This document shows, one piece after another, positions 41,650-51,830 of a stretch of 64,000 nucleotides of DNA. The position numbers were made by a program, and so were the translations under genes. Where the stretch lies: contig JASPKZ010001250.1 in NCBI GenBank assembly GCA_030220185.1, positions 1 through 64,000 of the forward strand, in the 5' to 3' direction. Positions within the stretch are counted from its first letter, which is position 1. The number at the start of each line of letters is the position of its first letter. Origin of the DNA: Diploptera punctata (Eukaryota; Arthropoda; Insecta; Blattodea; Blaberidae). The notes below the pieces were generated by a model that ran no database searches, was not told the origin of the DNA, and was given only the letters and a program-made list of their open reading frames with translations.

Positions 41650-41810
41650 TTAAGTCGAGAGGAGCATATGTGGCAAAATGAACTAAAAGACTTGATCTGG
41701 TTGGAGCTGCAAGCATGGCATTCAGATCGAACTCCTATGGAACAAGATGAGTACCTGTGCAAGGCAAGAGAAGGTGTTCAAGATCTGCTGGATGACATAA
41801 TGAACTTCAG
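41650..41810 (+). CDS. MAP3K4: MAP3K4/MEKK4 exon 4, LIWLELQAWH core
   Basis: Acceptor ttcccag ends at 41649 and donor gtaaga begins at 41811. The exon codes LSREEHMWQNELKDLIWLEL followed by QAWHSDRTPMEQDEYLCKAR and DLLDDIMNFR. The string LIWLELQAWH is the best-conserved signature of the MAP3K4 N-terminal region; in vertebrates it is followed by a similar RTxxxQDxxL segment and a helix ending near INEILxF. The exon ends with AG of a split Arg codon, completed by A of the next exon. There are no internal stops. The strongest single piece of evidence for the gene identity. Confidence 0.96.
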
Positions 41811-42242
41811 GTAAGAGATACTAGGTTTGCATTCATGTATTTATTTTTAAACTTTAATTTCTCATATACTGAAACATTTAAACAAAATAAAAAAATATGT
41901 GGTTGTGGTTTGGTGTTTATTTCTTTTGAGAATCATATTATTATAAATTAATATAAATTCATAACATTCAAAAGATGATTTAAAAGGAATATCTTATATT
42001 TTTTTATGTGGGTATTTTCATCGTAACACCTATAAAATTGGAAAGGGTCTCTATAAATATCCTTTTGAACTTCCCTCTTAAAATAACATATCCTGAGAAT
42101 ACTAGACAAAGGAACTAAGTTCAAAAAGATAATAGCAATTTCAATTTAGACATTTTATATGTATGTGGTGAACTATTTAATTTTACATATTTTTTTGCTT
42201 AAAATTATGAGATCTAGAATTTGTAATTTTCCTTATAAACAG
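41811..42242. other. unassigned intronic sequence
   Basis: No recognisable feature. Confidence 0.4.
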
Positions 42243-42344
42243 CTTACAAGTATCTCAATTTAACTTTCACAGGGGAAAAAAACTATCAGGTTTAATTTAA
42301 GAATTAAATTAATATTTTTAATACCTCACCTCATATCCTTTATT

Positions 42345-42390
42345 CTTCTAGACTGCAGTTTCGGAGCTATATCTCCATCATCAGTAGCCT
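42345..42390 (-). ncRNA. canonical type-I hammerhead ribozyme
   Basis: The cleanest copy. Minus strand: gcta, CTGATGA, T, helix II GGAG-atatag-CTCC, GAAA, palindrome actgcagt, GTC|TAG. Every invariant core position agrees with consensus and stem I pairs cta/tag. Predicted cleavage between + strand positions 42351 and 42350. The inverted partner near 43370-43412 (+) has GTAA for GAAA. Confidence 0.92.
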
Positions 42391-42694
42391 CTATTCGACT
42401 GGTGTTATGTCGTTTCTTGACAGTTTTTTCTTCCTTTTATCGGTGGACCAATGAACCTCTGGATCAAATCAAAATTTGCGGGAGTAACGAAATTTGTGAG
42501 TTTTTCTTTCTTGTTATTTTTGGATGTGGATTTTTACCCAACCCTGAGTACTTTCTGTTTATCTGTGTGTTTGATTAGGCTAGCTTTTGTATCAAATGTT
42601 TTTCAGACCAAGCATGAGCCGCTACTGCTGACTTGTCCACTTCACCCTTTTTGACATTTCTAAGATGTTCTTTCACTCTTGTTTTTAAATTTAT

Positions 42695-42785
42695 TTTTGT
42701 TATATAGGAAAACAAAAAATACATTTTTGTTATATAGGAAAACAAAAAATAAATTTTTGTTATATAGGAAAACAAAAAATAAATT
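42695..42785. repeat. 30-bp tandem repeat, three units
   Basis: tgttatataggaaaacaaaa plus ataaattt is repeated three times at the hairpin centre of the PLE at 42253-43458. The unit codes the start of the GIY-YIG YIGKTK segment. Confidence 0.9.
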
Positions 42786-43068
42786 TAAAAACAAGAGTGA
42801 AAGAACATCTTAGAAATGTCAAAAGGGTGAAGTGGACAAGTCAGCAGTAGCGGCCCATGCTTGGTCTGAAAAACATTTGATACAAAAGCTAGCCTAATCA
42901 AACACACAGATAAACAGAAAGAACTCATGGTTTGGGAAAAAATTCACTTTCAAAAAAACAAGAAAGAAAAACTCATGAATTTCGAAACTCCCACAAATTT
43001 TGATTTGATCCAGAGGTTCATTGGTCCACTGATAAAAGGAAGAAGAAAACCGCCAAGAAACAACATAA

Positions 43069-43343
43069 TTGACAGTTTGGGAAAAAATATACATTCAGAA
43101 AAACAAAAATAGATCAATGAATTTTGATATCCCTAACGAAATTACATTGATTTCGAAGTTCATAAATTCAACCATAGATGGCAGCACTGAAGATGGCGAC
43201 AATAGAATAGTTGACGGCCGAAGAATTTCATCAGTCGGAGTTATGGCTGACGATGAACATGATTATGTTTGAAATCGCGATATCATGGAAGCATGAATCC
43301 TATGAGGTGAGTTGTTTAAACAATATGTTCTCCGATGAATTTT
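43069..43343 (+). mobile_element. 5'-truncated PLE, eta family
   Basis: Single-ended, flanked by aacaacataa (43059-43068, 43344-43353). Codes LTVWEKIYIQKNKNRSMNFD and FINSTIDGSTEDG, then carries a ribozyme and the box atgaggtgagtt. Shows plain 5' truncation without an inverted partner. Confidence 0.9.
43241..43287 (+). ncRNA. type-I hammerhead ribozyme, eta
   Basis: atgg, CTGACGA, T, helix II GAACAT-gatt-ATGTTT, GAAA, palindrome atcgcgat, A|TCAT. Stem I of four pairs (one G-U). Core intact. Confidence 0.86.
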
Positions 43344-43474
43344 AACAACATAACACTGGTCAAAGAGAGGCTACTGATGATGGAGATATAGCTCTGTAAC
43401 TGCAGTCTAGAAGAATAAAGGATATGAGATGTATTAAAAATATTAATTTAAATCTTAACTTACAAGTAATTCTT

Positions 43475-43862
43475 CTTTTTAATAAAAATTGTACAATAGG
43501 AATTACTATTGAATTAGGAAAGAATAACCAAATCCCGTTTTTGGACCTGTATATAATGAAGATTGATCAGCAACAAAAAATTGAATTCAATATCCACAGA
43601 AAAGACACTCATACAGATAATTACATAAAATCTTCAGGTTTTAATCATATTGCACATAAACATGCAATATGTAACTGTTTAATATACAGATTAACAAACA
43701 TTCCATTAAGTGAAGGGAATTTTTAGAAAGAATACAATCATATTTTACACATAGACAGATTAAATGGCTTTGGAAAGGAGTTACTACAAATTTTAGCTGA
43801 TGATAACGTTCCACAACAATATATTACTAATATCTTCAACATCTATAAAGATAATGAAACCT
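43475..43862 (+). pseudogene. PLE RT C-terminal/linker fragment
   Basis: ELGKNNQIPFLDLYIMKIDQ, IEFNIHRKDTHTDNYIKSSG, FNHIAHKHAICNCLIYRLTN, then a stop at 43724 and continuation GFGKELLQILADD. Same linker as 33586-34020. Confidence 0.85.
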
Positions 43863-43869
43863 CTGTTAA

Positions 43870-45075
43870 ACAAGATGGCTAATTATCTTCTTGGGAAAAG
43901 ATCAACACTGGAGTAAGACAGGATGTGGACTTTCACTGGTGCTTTTCATTATATATTTATGAATAGATTAATAAATGAATGGAGGAAAACATGAGGATAT
44001 ATACCCATCAATAGGAACCTCAAACTCGATGCTATTCTTTTTGCAGACGATTTAGCTCTTCTGGCACTTTCCGAAAATTATTTGCAACGATCAATTTATA
44101 ATTTACAAAACATAGGTGCCAAATTTAATATGGAAATATCAATTAACAAAACTAAAATAATGGCATTTCATGAGAAAGACCCCATACAAAGTAAAATCTG
44201 TCTCCAGAATAAAATTTTAGAGAGATCTAATCAATTTAAATAGCTTGGATATTATCTCTCTATCTGGGATGAAAAGGATATCCCTGAAAAAAATTACTAG
44301 TTATAATAAAAGTTTGGGAATTATTAATCAAGTTATGAACCATCCCATGTACAAAAAACACCAGATTACGTTTATATAACACTTTGGCTAGACCAGTGTT
44401 GACCTATGGTAGTGAAGCATGGACACTAAAAAGACAACATGAAAGCTTGTGAAATGAGATTCTTGCACAGAACAGCGGGTTACACCAGTTGGGATCGGAA
44501 AAGGAACACCGATATCTTAAAAGAATTGAAGACTACGCCAATTTGGAATATATTAAACAGTACCAATTAATTGATGTTTTTATTATTAATTTAACACTTC
44601 TCACTGAAGGATAAGTTATATTTAAAGAGAAAAATTTTCGCCTAGACCAATTCCCAATAAATGTCTTCTTAACTAAGAGGCCGCCATTTGCAAACTTAGA
44701 AGCAAAGGTTTCAAAGCATTTGGTGCAAGGGAATTACAACGTATATAAGAGAAAAATTTGCGTCTAGATCACAACTCGCCTCGGTAGCTCAGTTGGAAGA
44801 GCATTTGGCCCGGCAAGCCAAAGGTCCCGGGTTCGAGTCTCGGTCTAGGCGAAAATTTTTCTCTTTAAATATAATAGTACCAACTAAATTGGAAATGCCA
44901 TCTTGAAAGAATGAGTTCAAATCGGATCCTCAAAGCTGTTTATAATTATATACCAAGAGGGCGAAGATCACTGGGCCGCCCTATGAAACGCTGGAGGGAA
45001 AATTTTCTATAGGATTGTGACAGGCTTTGGCCTAATACTTGGAAGGAAGAAGAAGAGAAGAAGAAGAAAAAAGTA
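43870..45075 (+). pseudogene. LINE RT to C-terminus relic, split by a SINE
   Basis: Broken frames carry GVRQ(G)-(C)GLSL-type, LFADDLALLA-like near 44040, KFNMEISINKTKIMAFHEKD, a RLYNTLARPVLTYGSEAWTL block near 44380-44430, and after the SINE RGRRSLGRPMKRWRENFL with a (GAA)n tail near 45060. Many frameshifts. Confidence 0.8.
44577..44873 (+). repeat. tRNA-derived SINE (S1), inverted-start form
   Basis: Begins with a minus-strand tail piece (aaagagaaaaattttcgcct), then the S1 body (aagaggccgccatttgcaaa), and a full plus tRNA unit: ggtagctcagttggaagagc and gggttcgagtctcgg. Flanks resemble agtaccaa-taa-ttg duplications of LINE sequence. Confidence 0.8.
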
Positions 45076-45780
45076 GTAAATAAGGTAAAGAATTCAAATA
45101 ACAAAAAAGATTAAAAGAATACACCACCCTACGATCTGATTCCAAGAAAAAAAAAGATTAAAAAAATTACTTACTGACCTGAAACACACAACAAATTTCA
45201 AAAAGAGATTCAACAAATTCAGTATTACATTAGCACTGATAATCAAATTTAGCCTGTGTAATCTTCTAATGACCAATAAAAAAGTTAATACCCCAAATAG
45301 TAAAAAAAATGTGGAATTTTATTATATCAGTTGCAATGACTGCAATAAAGTATATAAAGGGAAAACCAAAGGAATTTAGATACTCATACAAAAGAACACT
45401 TAAGAAATATAAAAAAATGCTGAAATTGAGAAATCGGTAATTGCAGGTCATAGTTTACTAGAGAATCACAAAATTGTAAAAGAAACTAAACTTTTGAAAC
45501 ATTAAAATTAACAGTTTGTTAAAACATACATTCAGAAGAACAAATATAGATTAATGAATTTCAAAATTCCCGGTGAAAAGGGGAGGGGTTTGATTTGGAA
45601 GTTCATCAGTCAGCTAACAGAAAGCGCAGAAATCAATTTGCAGGAGGGACAACCGTGAGATTGTAGTTGTGTGGCATCGAGAATGTCGCAAAGTATAGCG
45701 ACAAAACATAGATCTGCATAAAAATCAAGAAAAATTAGAGGTGAGTCAAAAACACAACTCAAATTAATTAGGAATTTAAT
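45076..45780 (+). mobile_element. PLE, beta family, GIY-YIG and ribozyme relic
   Basis: Broken-frame linker and endonuclease (FYYISCNDCNKVYKGKTKGI, then EIEKSVIAGHSLLENHKI), MNFKIPGEKGRGLIWKFISQ, then a ribozyme-like core at 45670-45712 (gca, TCGAGAA, T, GTCGC...GCGAC, AAAA, C|TGC) and gaggtgagtc. Heavily mutated. Confidence 0.75.
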
Positions 45781-46017
45781 TAATAGTGAGTGGAGAATTT
45801 AATTATTCATTTGCTTATCTGTTTCCTCCCTGCTTCTTATATATATATTAATTTAAAGCAAGTTATAAAATTATTTTAAAACTACTCCACAAAAAGTTGA
45901 AATGATATTGACAATTTGCAATCATCTCTAATCCAGATGCTGTACTTGAGACATAAGAATAACTTCTTCTGTTGTGGCAACTATCTATATATAATTTATT
46001 AATTGTTAATTTACTTC

Positions 46018-46436
46018 ATTGTTTTTATTTAAATTTATCATTTCTCACAAAATGACAAATCCTATTTGAAGAGAAAAATGTATGTCTAAACTGGGGTTTG
46101 AACCCCAGGTCTCTAGTATAGTACACCAGTGCTCTGTCAATGACCTATTCAGGCATCTCAATTTAAACATAATATCCCCACCCCATCGAAATAAAGCTTT
46201 ACTGGCTATAAGAGTAGTTTTACTTCTCGTTAAAATATTCTTGAAAAAGACACTGCCAGATGGTGTGTGGAATGAAGGTTCGTTATCTTTGGAAAGTGCT
46301 GGATTATATAATAGAGAGAAAATTGCATTTAAACTGAGATGCCTGAATAGTTCAGTGACAGAGCACTGGTGTACAAAACCAGAGACCTCGGGTTCAAATC
46401 CCAGTTTAGAAATAAAATTTCTCCTCAAATGTAATG
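46018..46436. repeat. palindromic tRNA SINE close to exon 5
   Basis: Minus tRNA unit at 46075-46165 (ggggtttgaaccccaggtct) and plus unit at 46335-46415 (gttcagtgacagagcactgg; gggttcaaatcccag) head to head. Flanks ttaatttacttc / ctaatttacttc suggest a duplication. It ends only about 50 bp before the exon at 46490 and may explain the poor acceptor there. Confidence 0.8.
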
Positions 46437-46489
46437 CTAATTTACTTCCTAAATATCTAATTAGAATGTTTTGTTGTTGAAGGTTTGAG

Positions 46490-46851
46490 AAGAAAGAAGT
46501 ATCTCCACCTGAACCATTGTCAGACAGTTGTTTTTATACGGCCACCTGGACCTATGTCTACACAATCTAGTGATAGTGGTATCAGTGGTGTTGGTTCTAC
46601 AAATAGTGAAAATAGGGATGACTGTTGTGAACCTATGAATCCATCAAACAGAAATTCAAATTATTGCATGTGTTCTGGATGTTTATCAATGTACTGTCAT
46701 AGTTGTTTAGAAATTCAAAATCAAGCATTAAAAGAAGTGGAGAAGTTACTTCATAGACTGGGAAGCTGCTGAAGCTTTGTATCCATCTAGTAAATCATTT
46801 GGAGTACAACATCCGCTCTACAAGTGCCCGCAGTTCGTGGGTAGAGTCAAG
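46490..46851 (+). CDS. MAP3K4: MAP3K4/MEKK4 exon 5 with 1-nt frameshift
   Basis: The first frame reads RKKYLHLNHCQTVVFIRPPG, then MSTQSSDSGISGVGSTNS, a Cys-rich patch (CMCSGCLSMYCHSC) and KEVEKLLHRL, and then meets a stop at 46770-46772. Skipping one G of the GGG at 46760-46762 restores EAAEALYPSSKSFGVQHPLY and KCPQFVGRVK up to a good donor (gtacag at 46852). EALYPS matches the conserved MEKK4 block that precedes CLWxNxTK. With the correction the exon is 361 nt and phases fit on both sides. Acceptor choice is not clean: phase allows AG at 46489 or 46492, three bases apart, after a weak pyrimidine tract. Either a sequencing or assembly indel, or a real disabling change. Confidence 0.9.
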
Positions 46852-46934
46852 GTACAGTACATTATGGAACTAGAAAATATTAATAGTTAAATATAGGAAA
46901 GAACATTATAATAATAAGAATGAAGGTTCGCACT

Positions 46935-47160
46935 AATGGGCATTGAATGTTTTTTAGTCTTTGCTGTAGTCATTCAGTGATTTCGTGTTTCTTGGGCATT
47001 TCAGTATATGATATTGGTTGCATTGTCCGCCACACAATTCACACATGCACTTCTCACTAGGTTCGTGATATTTCTTGATTCTGCACACCTTATGATGAAA
47101 GCCATGTATCGCATATTGTGTTACAACATGTCTTAGTTCTTGATTTCTGTCCAGCATTAG
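46935..47160 (-). pseudogene. possible LINE C-terminal knuckle relic
   Basis: Minus strand reads HKVCRIKKYHEPSEKCMCEL, CGGQCNQYHILKCPRN, resembling the Cys/His knuckle at LINE ORF2 C-termini. Short and isolated. Confidence 0.4.
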
Positions 47161-47525
47161 AACGTTATGAGGTTGTAATTAATATTTAATTTTAGGAAGT
47201 GATATTTTGAGGTTATTTTAATTATATTATTTTTAGTCTGATCATCTTACCTCAATATTAATGTTCATTTGTTCTTGGACATGTTACAAAACAATTCTAT
47301 TTTATCGTCAGTATACATGGACTACACTAACATACACAGGCCTCGAAACCATAAAATTGGCAAAAACATTGAGAAAAATAAACAAAAATTAAACATAGCC
47401 TACAAAACTAGTAATAAACTAAATAATGTAATAAGTAACAAAATAGAAAAACATAATAAATTTAAAATGGCAAGGGTGTATATAAATTAACATGCAAAGA
47501 CTGTGACAAGTTCTATATAGGTAGA

Positions 47526-47804
47526 ATGAAAAGAAGCTTCAACATAAGGTTTAAAGAACATCGTAACATTTTTGTATATGCATATGGAAAGTCTAATTAT
47601 GCTAAGCACATAATAAATGCCGGTCATAGAATGAACTTAATAGAAGACACCCTTACAATAGTACACAAAGATGGAAGTCCAATAAAAATCAACATATTGG
47701 AAGACCTGGAAATTATCAAGGAAATAGACAACAAGCTTTTAATAAATGAAAGCACTCCCAGACTAAACAACCCACTATACGATATCGTCAGGAAGAAGCT
47801 TTAG
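47526..47804 (+). CDS. GIY-YIG endonuclease C-terminal fragment
   Basis: 92-codon ORF continuing from an upstream frame: MKRSFNIRFKEHRNIFVYAY, then SNYAKHIINAGHRMNLIEDT and an acidic C-terminus. The RFKEH segment carries the conserved catalytic-face Arg; the His in the INAGH motif parallels the AAHxW/SLLxxH of other PLEs. A distinct PLE family from the RT-bearing alpha copy. Fragment only. Confidence 0.8.
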   Translation: MKRSFNIRFKEHRNIFVYAYGKSNYAKHIINAGHRMNLIEDTLTIVHKDGSPIKINILEDLEIIKEIDNKLLINESTPRLNNPLYDIVRKKL

Positions 47805-47871
47805 TCACGACAACACCACATTAGGACCAGCAGCATCAACCATCATATCAGATAATGTAGCGAAGAAGGAC

Positions 47872-47909
47872 CTGCTGAAGATGGAACGGATGTTCTGAAA
47901 GGTCTACAG
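47872..47909 (+). ncRNA. type-I hammerhead ribozyme, epsilon
   Basis: ctg, CTGAAGA, T, GGAAC-ggat-GTTCT, GAAA, aggtct, A|CAG. Core intact, helix III very short. Confidence 0.75.
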
Positions 47910-48099
47910 ACATAAACAATATATATTTTATAAGTTGAGGACGACGGATCTTACCTAAGAAGGTATATTTTAACTTATTTTATTTTATGACTATCCACCT
48001 CAACGGTTTTAACAATGAATTTTATTAGTATTGTTTTAGTAGCCACTAGATGGCGGTTAGAACGATATCCCACTGCCTCTTGTGTGAATTGAGAATTTA

Positions 48100-48240
48100 T
48101 ATATATATAAAAGAGAAAAATGAATGTTTGTGTTAAGATTCCTGAGTGGTTCAGTTGCTTAGAGTGCTAATGTATAGAGTTAGAGATCTCGGGTTCAAAT
48201 CCCGACTTGGCATTTATTTTTCTTTTCATATCTTACATAT
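48100..48240 (+). repeat. tRNA-derived SINE
   Basis: gagtggttcagttgcttaga and cgggttcaaatcccgac (B box), tail atttatttttcttttc. Confidence 0.75.
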
Positions 48241-48490
48241 ATATTCATGTATTGTGGAATTATGATTTAATTAAACATTTTTCATTATGGTTCATTTACC
48301 TATAGTTCAGGTAGAACATGTTTTATACATAATGTAGCACATCCATGGCTACTAGTCTGTAAATATATATATTTTTTTTCATTGTAGAGTGCTTCTTTTC
48401 ATTTCTGGTGCCATTTTATGAATTTTGTGCAAATAAAAATTAACTTATAATAAAATGTAAATAGTGTATATAATAATATCTGTATTGTAG

Positions 48491-48693
48491 GCAATGTGTT
48501 TATGGTATAACATGACAAAACATCATCGGCTCAAGATGTTAATTATTGGAAAAATTATGTATCTTCATCAACCAAAAAACTACAGTTGGCCTCCTGTGGG
48601 ACCCTTGAATGAAGATGATCCCACATTATCATCTGGTCGAGGAACAGACACAAGTGAAGATTCTTCATATCAAGATTTACGTCGCACCTCAAG
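48491..48693 (+). CDS. MAP3K4: MAP3K4/MEKK4 exon 6, CLWYNMTK block
   Basis: Acceptor tattgtag ends at 48490; donor gtgagt begins at 48694. The exon reads AMCLWYNMTKHHRLKMLIIG, then KIMYLHQPKNYSWPPVGP and an acidic Ser-rich tail with TDTSEDSSYQDLRRTS. The ALCLWxNxTKxxxxKLxIMG pattern followed by WP and an acidic DTxExE segment is the MEKK4 signature that directly follows the EALYPS block in vertebrates, so order and spacing agree. It starts in phase 0 and leaves AG of an Arg codon. Confidence 0.95.
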
Positions 48694-48934
48694 GTGAGTA
48701 AAAAAAAATGCCTGTTTAGCCAAATACCAGTTGGTAGTTTGTATGCTATAAATTTTCAAACTCTCTTTATGAAAAATGAATTACTATAATAAATAAATTG
48801 ACACAATCAAACATTTTAATTAATGTTGTTTGTATATTGATTGTAATTAAGCATTTGTAAGATATATAAGCTATAAGCTGATGATTTCACATTTTATTCT
48901 CTATCTAAACATTGATATTTTCATTTTTGAAAAT

Positions 48935-49065
48935 AACAATTAATGCTTGAACCAGGATTTGAACCCTGGATTTTTTACTCTATGCGTCACCATGCAGTCC
49001 ATTATACCTTTATTTTTAAAAAGAAAATTAATGCTTGAATTGTGATTCGAACACTGGACCATTGA
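48935..49065 (-). repeat. tRNA-derived SINE fragments
   Basis: Two minus-strand B-box regions in tandem (ggatttgaaccctggat, gtgattcgaacactgg), each preceded by ttaatgcttgaa. Confidence 0.6.
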
Positions 49066-49079
49066 AAAGAAAAATTAAT

Positions 49080-49385
49080 AAAAATCAAATTAATCGTTGA
49101 ATTCTTCTTACCTCATCTATGTTATTTAACACAGAACCACGGTATCGGGAATCATCATTCCCACCTCAGCTGTTGTCATGACTGTCGATTCTTCATTATG
49201 CTGGTCATTTCCTAATGAAGAATCGACAGTTGTGACAACAGCTGAGGATGGGAATGATGATTCCCGATACCATGGTTCCGTGTTAAATAACATAGATGTA
49301 TGATGTAAGAAGAATTCACGATTCATTTCAATTTTATTTTTATTAAGTAAACCTCATAATGTAAAAATTCCCAACTTTATTATAT
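49080..49385. mobile_element. PLE hairpin, delta family
   Basis: Arms ttcttcttacctcatctatg and inverse; loop near 49210; tail aacctcataatgtaaaaatt at the right. Ribozyme-like folds in both arms: ACAG, CTGAGGA, T, GGGAA/TTCCC, GATA, accatggt (about 49230-49275 on +). Probable duplication gaaa(a)gaaaaatt at the flanks. Confidence 0.82.
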
Positions 49386-49439
49386 GAAAGAAAAATTGAA
49401 GCTTGACCAAGAATTGAACACCGAAACACTTTTCTTCTT

Positions 49440-49600
49440 ATACAATTCTCTTACATCCGAAGGCAGAGAGTTGTATAAGTGGAAAGAATTGTTGATGTTC
49501 GTATCGGAGTTTGGATAGTGTAATCTGTATCATACTGATGTGCAGAGTGATCTGGGGTTTGAATCCCGATCCGAGTGTTAATTTTTCTTTCTAAAATAAA
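49440..49600 (+). repeat. tRNA-derived SINE
   Basis: Body aagtggaaagaattgttgat and B box gggtttgaatcccgatc; relative of 334-465. Confidence 0.65.
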
Positions 49601-49739
49601 AACTTATGTCCAATTCTAGAAAATATTAATTTAAAATTTAGCATCAAACTATATTTATATGTTAAATATTTTTAAAGGTATTTATGTTAAATTCTTAATG
49701 AGATGAATTTTTTAAATTAGGTATGATTTTATTAATAAA

Positions 49740-50990
49740 TTAATGAGTCATTTTTACTTCTTACTTCATAGTTTATGTTTTCTTAAACATGGGAACTGCA
49801 GTTTTCAAAAGGTCAATCAATCCCTTTTATTCTCAATCGCCATTGTGACAACTAGATTTTCGTTGAAATCTCCATCTATAACATTGCCATCTGGTGTTGA
49901 TTTGATGAACTTAGAGATAACATTGCCATCTGGTGTTGATTTGATGAACTTTGAGATGAGGTCCCGTTCATTAGGAATTTCGAAATTCATGAATTTAAAT
50001 TTATTCTTCTGAATATATATCTTCTCCCATACTGTCAATTCTAAAGATTTTTCCAAATGTTTTAAAAGTTGGACTTCTTTTTCAATTTTATGACTCTCCA
50101 ACAAATTATATGCTGCAATAGCTGATTGTCCAATTTCACCATTTTTAATATTTCTGAAGTGTTCCTTTGTGCAAGTGTTCAAATTCCTTTTTGTTTTTCC
50201 TATGTCTACTGTATTGCAGTCTCTATAAGTAATTTGATAAATTCAAGATTTTTTACTATCTGGGGTGTTCAATTTCTTATTGGTCATTAATAGATTACCA
50301 AGGCTAAATTTATTTATAGGTGCCAATGTAATATTGAATTTCTTGAAAATTGTTTCTAATTTATTATGTATTTCAGGATGAAAAGTAATTTTTTAAAATT
50401 GTTTTCCTTCTTTGAATCAGATTGCAGGGTGGTGTATTCTTTTAATCTTTTTTTGTTGTCTGAATTTCTTTAATTTATTTATAATTATTTCCTTTCCAAA
50501 ACCATTTAAATTAGCTATGTTCAAAATGTGATTGCATTCTTTCTTAAAATCTTCTTCATTTAGTGGAAAATTTAATAATCTATATATCAAACTGTTGAAA
50601 ATTGCATGTTTATGCACAATATGAACCTTAAAACTTTATAAGACTGTCAATATGAGTATCCTTCCTGTATTTATTGAATTCAATTTTTTGTTGTTGTTCA
50701 TTCCTTATTATGTAGAGGTCCAAAAAATGGGATCTGGTTATTCTTTTCTAATTCCATAGTAAATTTTACAGAATTATCTTGAAGGTTGAGTAATTTCAAT
50801 GCATCTTCAATATATTTAGAATTTGATAGAGAAAATATCATCCATGTATCTGTACTAACATTTGAACATCCAGGAATAAGCATTGATGATATGACACTCT
50901 AAATAGACCATAAATAAATTCCCAAAAATGTGAAAGTAGGTGAAAGTGAATATGATTTTATTTCCTGATTTTTTTTATTTGATTTGATTT
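49740..50990 (-). pseudogene. PLE RT-linker-GIY-YIG relic
   Basis: Minus strand from about 50990: a fragment of motif B to C (FTFLGNLFMVYLECH, then YRYMDDIFSLS in a shifted frame, catalytic YMDD), YIEDALKLLNLQDNSVKFTM, linker HKHAIFNSLIYRLLNFPLNE, a broken GIY-YIG start, EHFRNIKNGEIGQSAIAAYN, LELTVWEKIYIQKNKFKFMN and the duplicated KSTPDGNVI. Left end has a decayed ribozyme region (49790-49850). Many frame breaks. Confidence 0.88.
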
Positions 50991-51590
50991 GTAATTTTTG
51001 CAGAAAGATAAGACTATGGTTCTGTTAATGAGGTTGTTTGAAGTTGCTTTCTTTTGTAGTTAATCAACAGTTCCACAAATGTTCTGATATCCAATAACAT
51101 TTATTACTTACTTGAGTAATTTAGATTTTCTGTTACAATAGGATTTTTATTTATTATTTTTAGGGTATATATAATACTGTTTTACATTTAAGAAGAATGT
51201 GAGACCATGACAACTTAATTGAACTGAACTGATGAATAATACAGAAGAAAACAAGATTTTCAAAATCTTGGTCTAAATCTTTCTAATAGATAGTACAACA
51301 TTGTGATGACTGCAAATATGGTTGAAGATACTACTCTGTGTTTTGTGGTAGTGTTTTTTTAATCTTTCTTGTTTCTTTAATCTAATGAACTAACAAACTA
51401 ACTTCATAAATTTAGTTAACCTATTAACTGTTCAGTATTGTTACCTTCTTACTAATTAAATTAATTGTGATAATTTTATAGAAAGGATCTTTTCTCTCTC
51501 TTTGGATAAATTAATTTAATGGAAGTGAAAATGGAATTAATGCTTCTAGACAAATTGTTTGTCGACTACAGTTATTATAACTACATAGAA
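50991..51590. other. unassigned intronic sequence
   Basis: No recognisable feature. Confidence 0.4.
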
Positions 51591-51830
51591 AAAATTACAT
51601 GTAAGCCAGGATTTCACCCCAATTAAGGCAGATTTCATACCTGTATTTGATCTTGATCTTAGCAAATACTGGTTTGGAAGATCTGTCTTTGTACCTCAAT
51701 GGAGGAGCACCAAGCCTTAAACTGGAGATCTTGGGTTCAAATCTCAATTCACAAGGGAAGGATCAAATCTTTTGTGTTGGAATTTACCTTGAAATTTTAT
51801 GACGGTAACAAATAGCCATGGAAGGGACTG
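51591..51830 (+). repeat. degenerate tRNA SINE
   Basis: B-box-like gggttcaaatctcaattc near 51733 with an aggagcaccaagccttaaac segment before it. Confidence 0.45.

Larger units (their letters stand above)
42253..43458. mobile_element. PLE, alpha family, inverted-end copy with nested PLE
   Basis: Flanked by cttacaagta (42243-42252, 43459-43468). Left arm 42253-42700 and right arm 42780-43458 mirror each other, including GIY-YIG coding (TRVKEHLRNVKKGEVDKSAV on the minus strand of the left arm). The centre has a threefold 30-bp repeat, and the right arm is split by another PLE at 43069-43343. Confidence 0.9.
47195..48035 (+). mobile_element. PLE, epsilon family
   Basis: Left inverted end (ggaagtgatattttgaggtt, then gtctgatcatcttacctcaa), GIY-YIG coding, ribozyme, and a long tail. 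Endonuclease: VYKLTCKDCDKFYIGRMKRS (frame break near 47495), FNIRFKEHRNIFVYAYGKSN, YAKHIINAGHRM, ending LNNPLYDIVRKKL at 47804. Confidence 0.85.
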
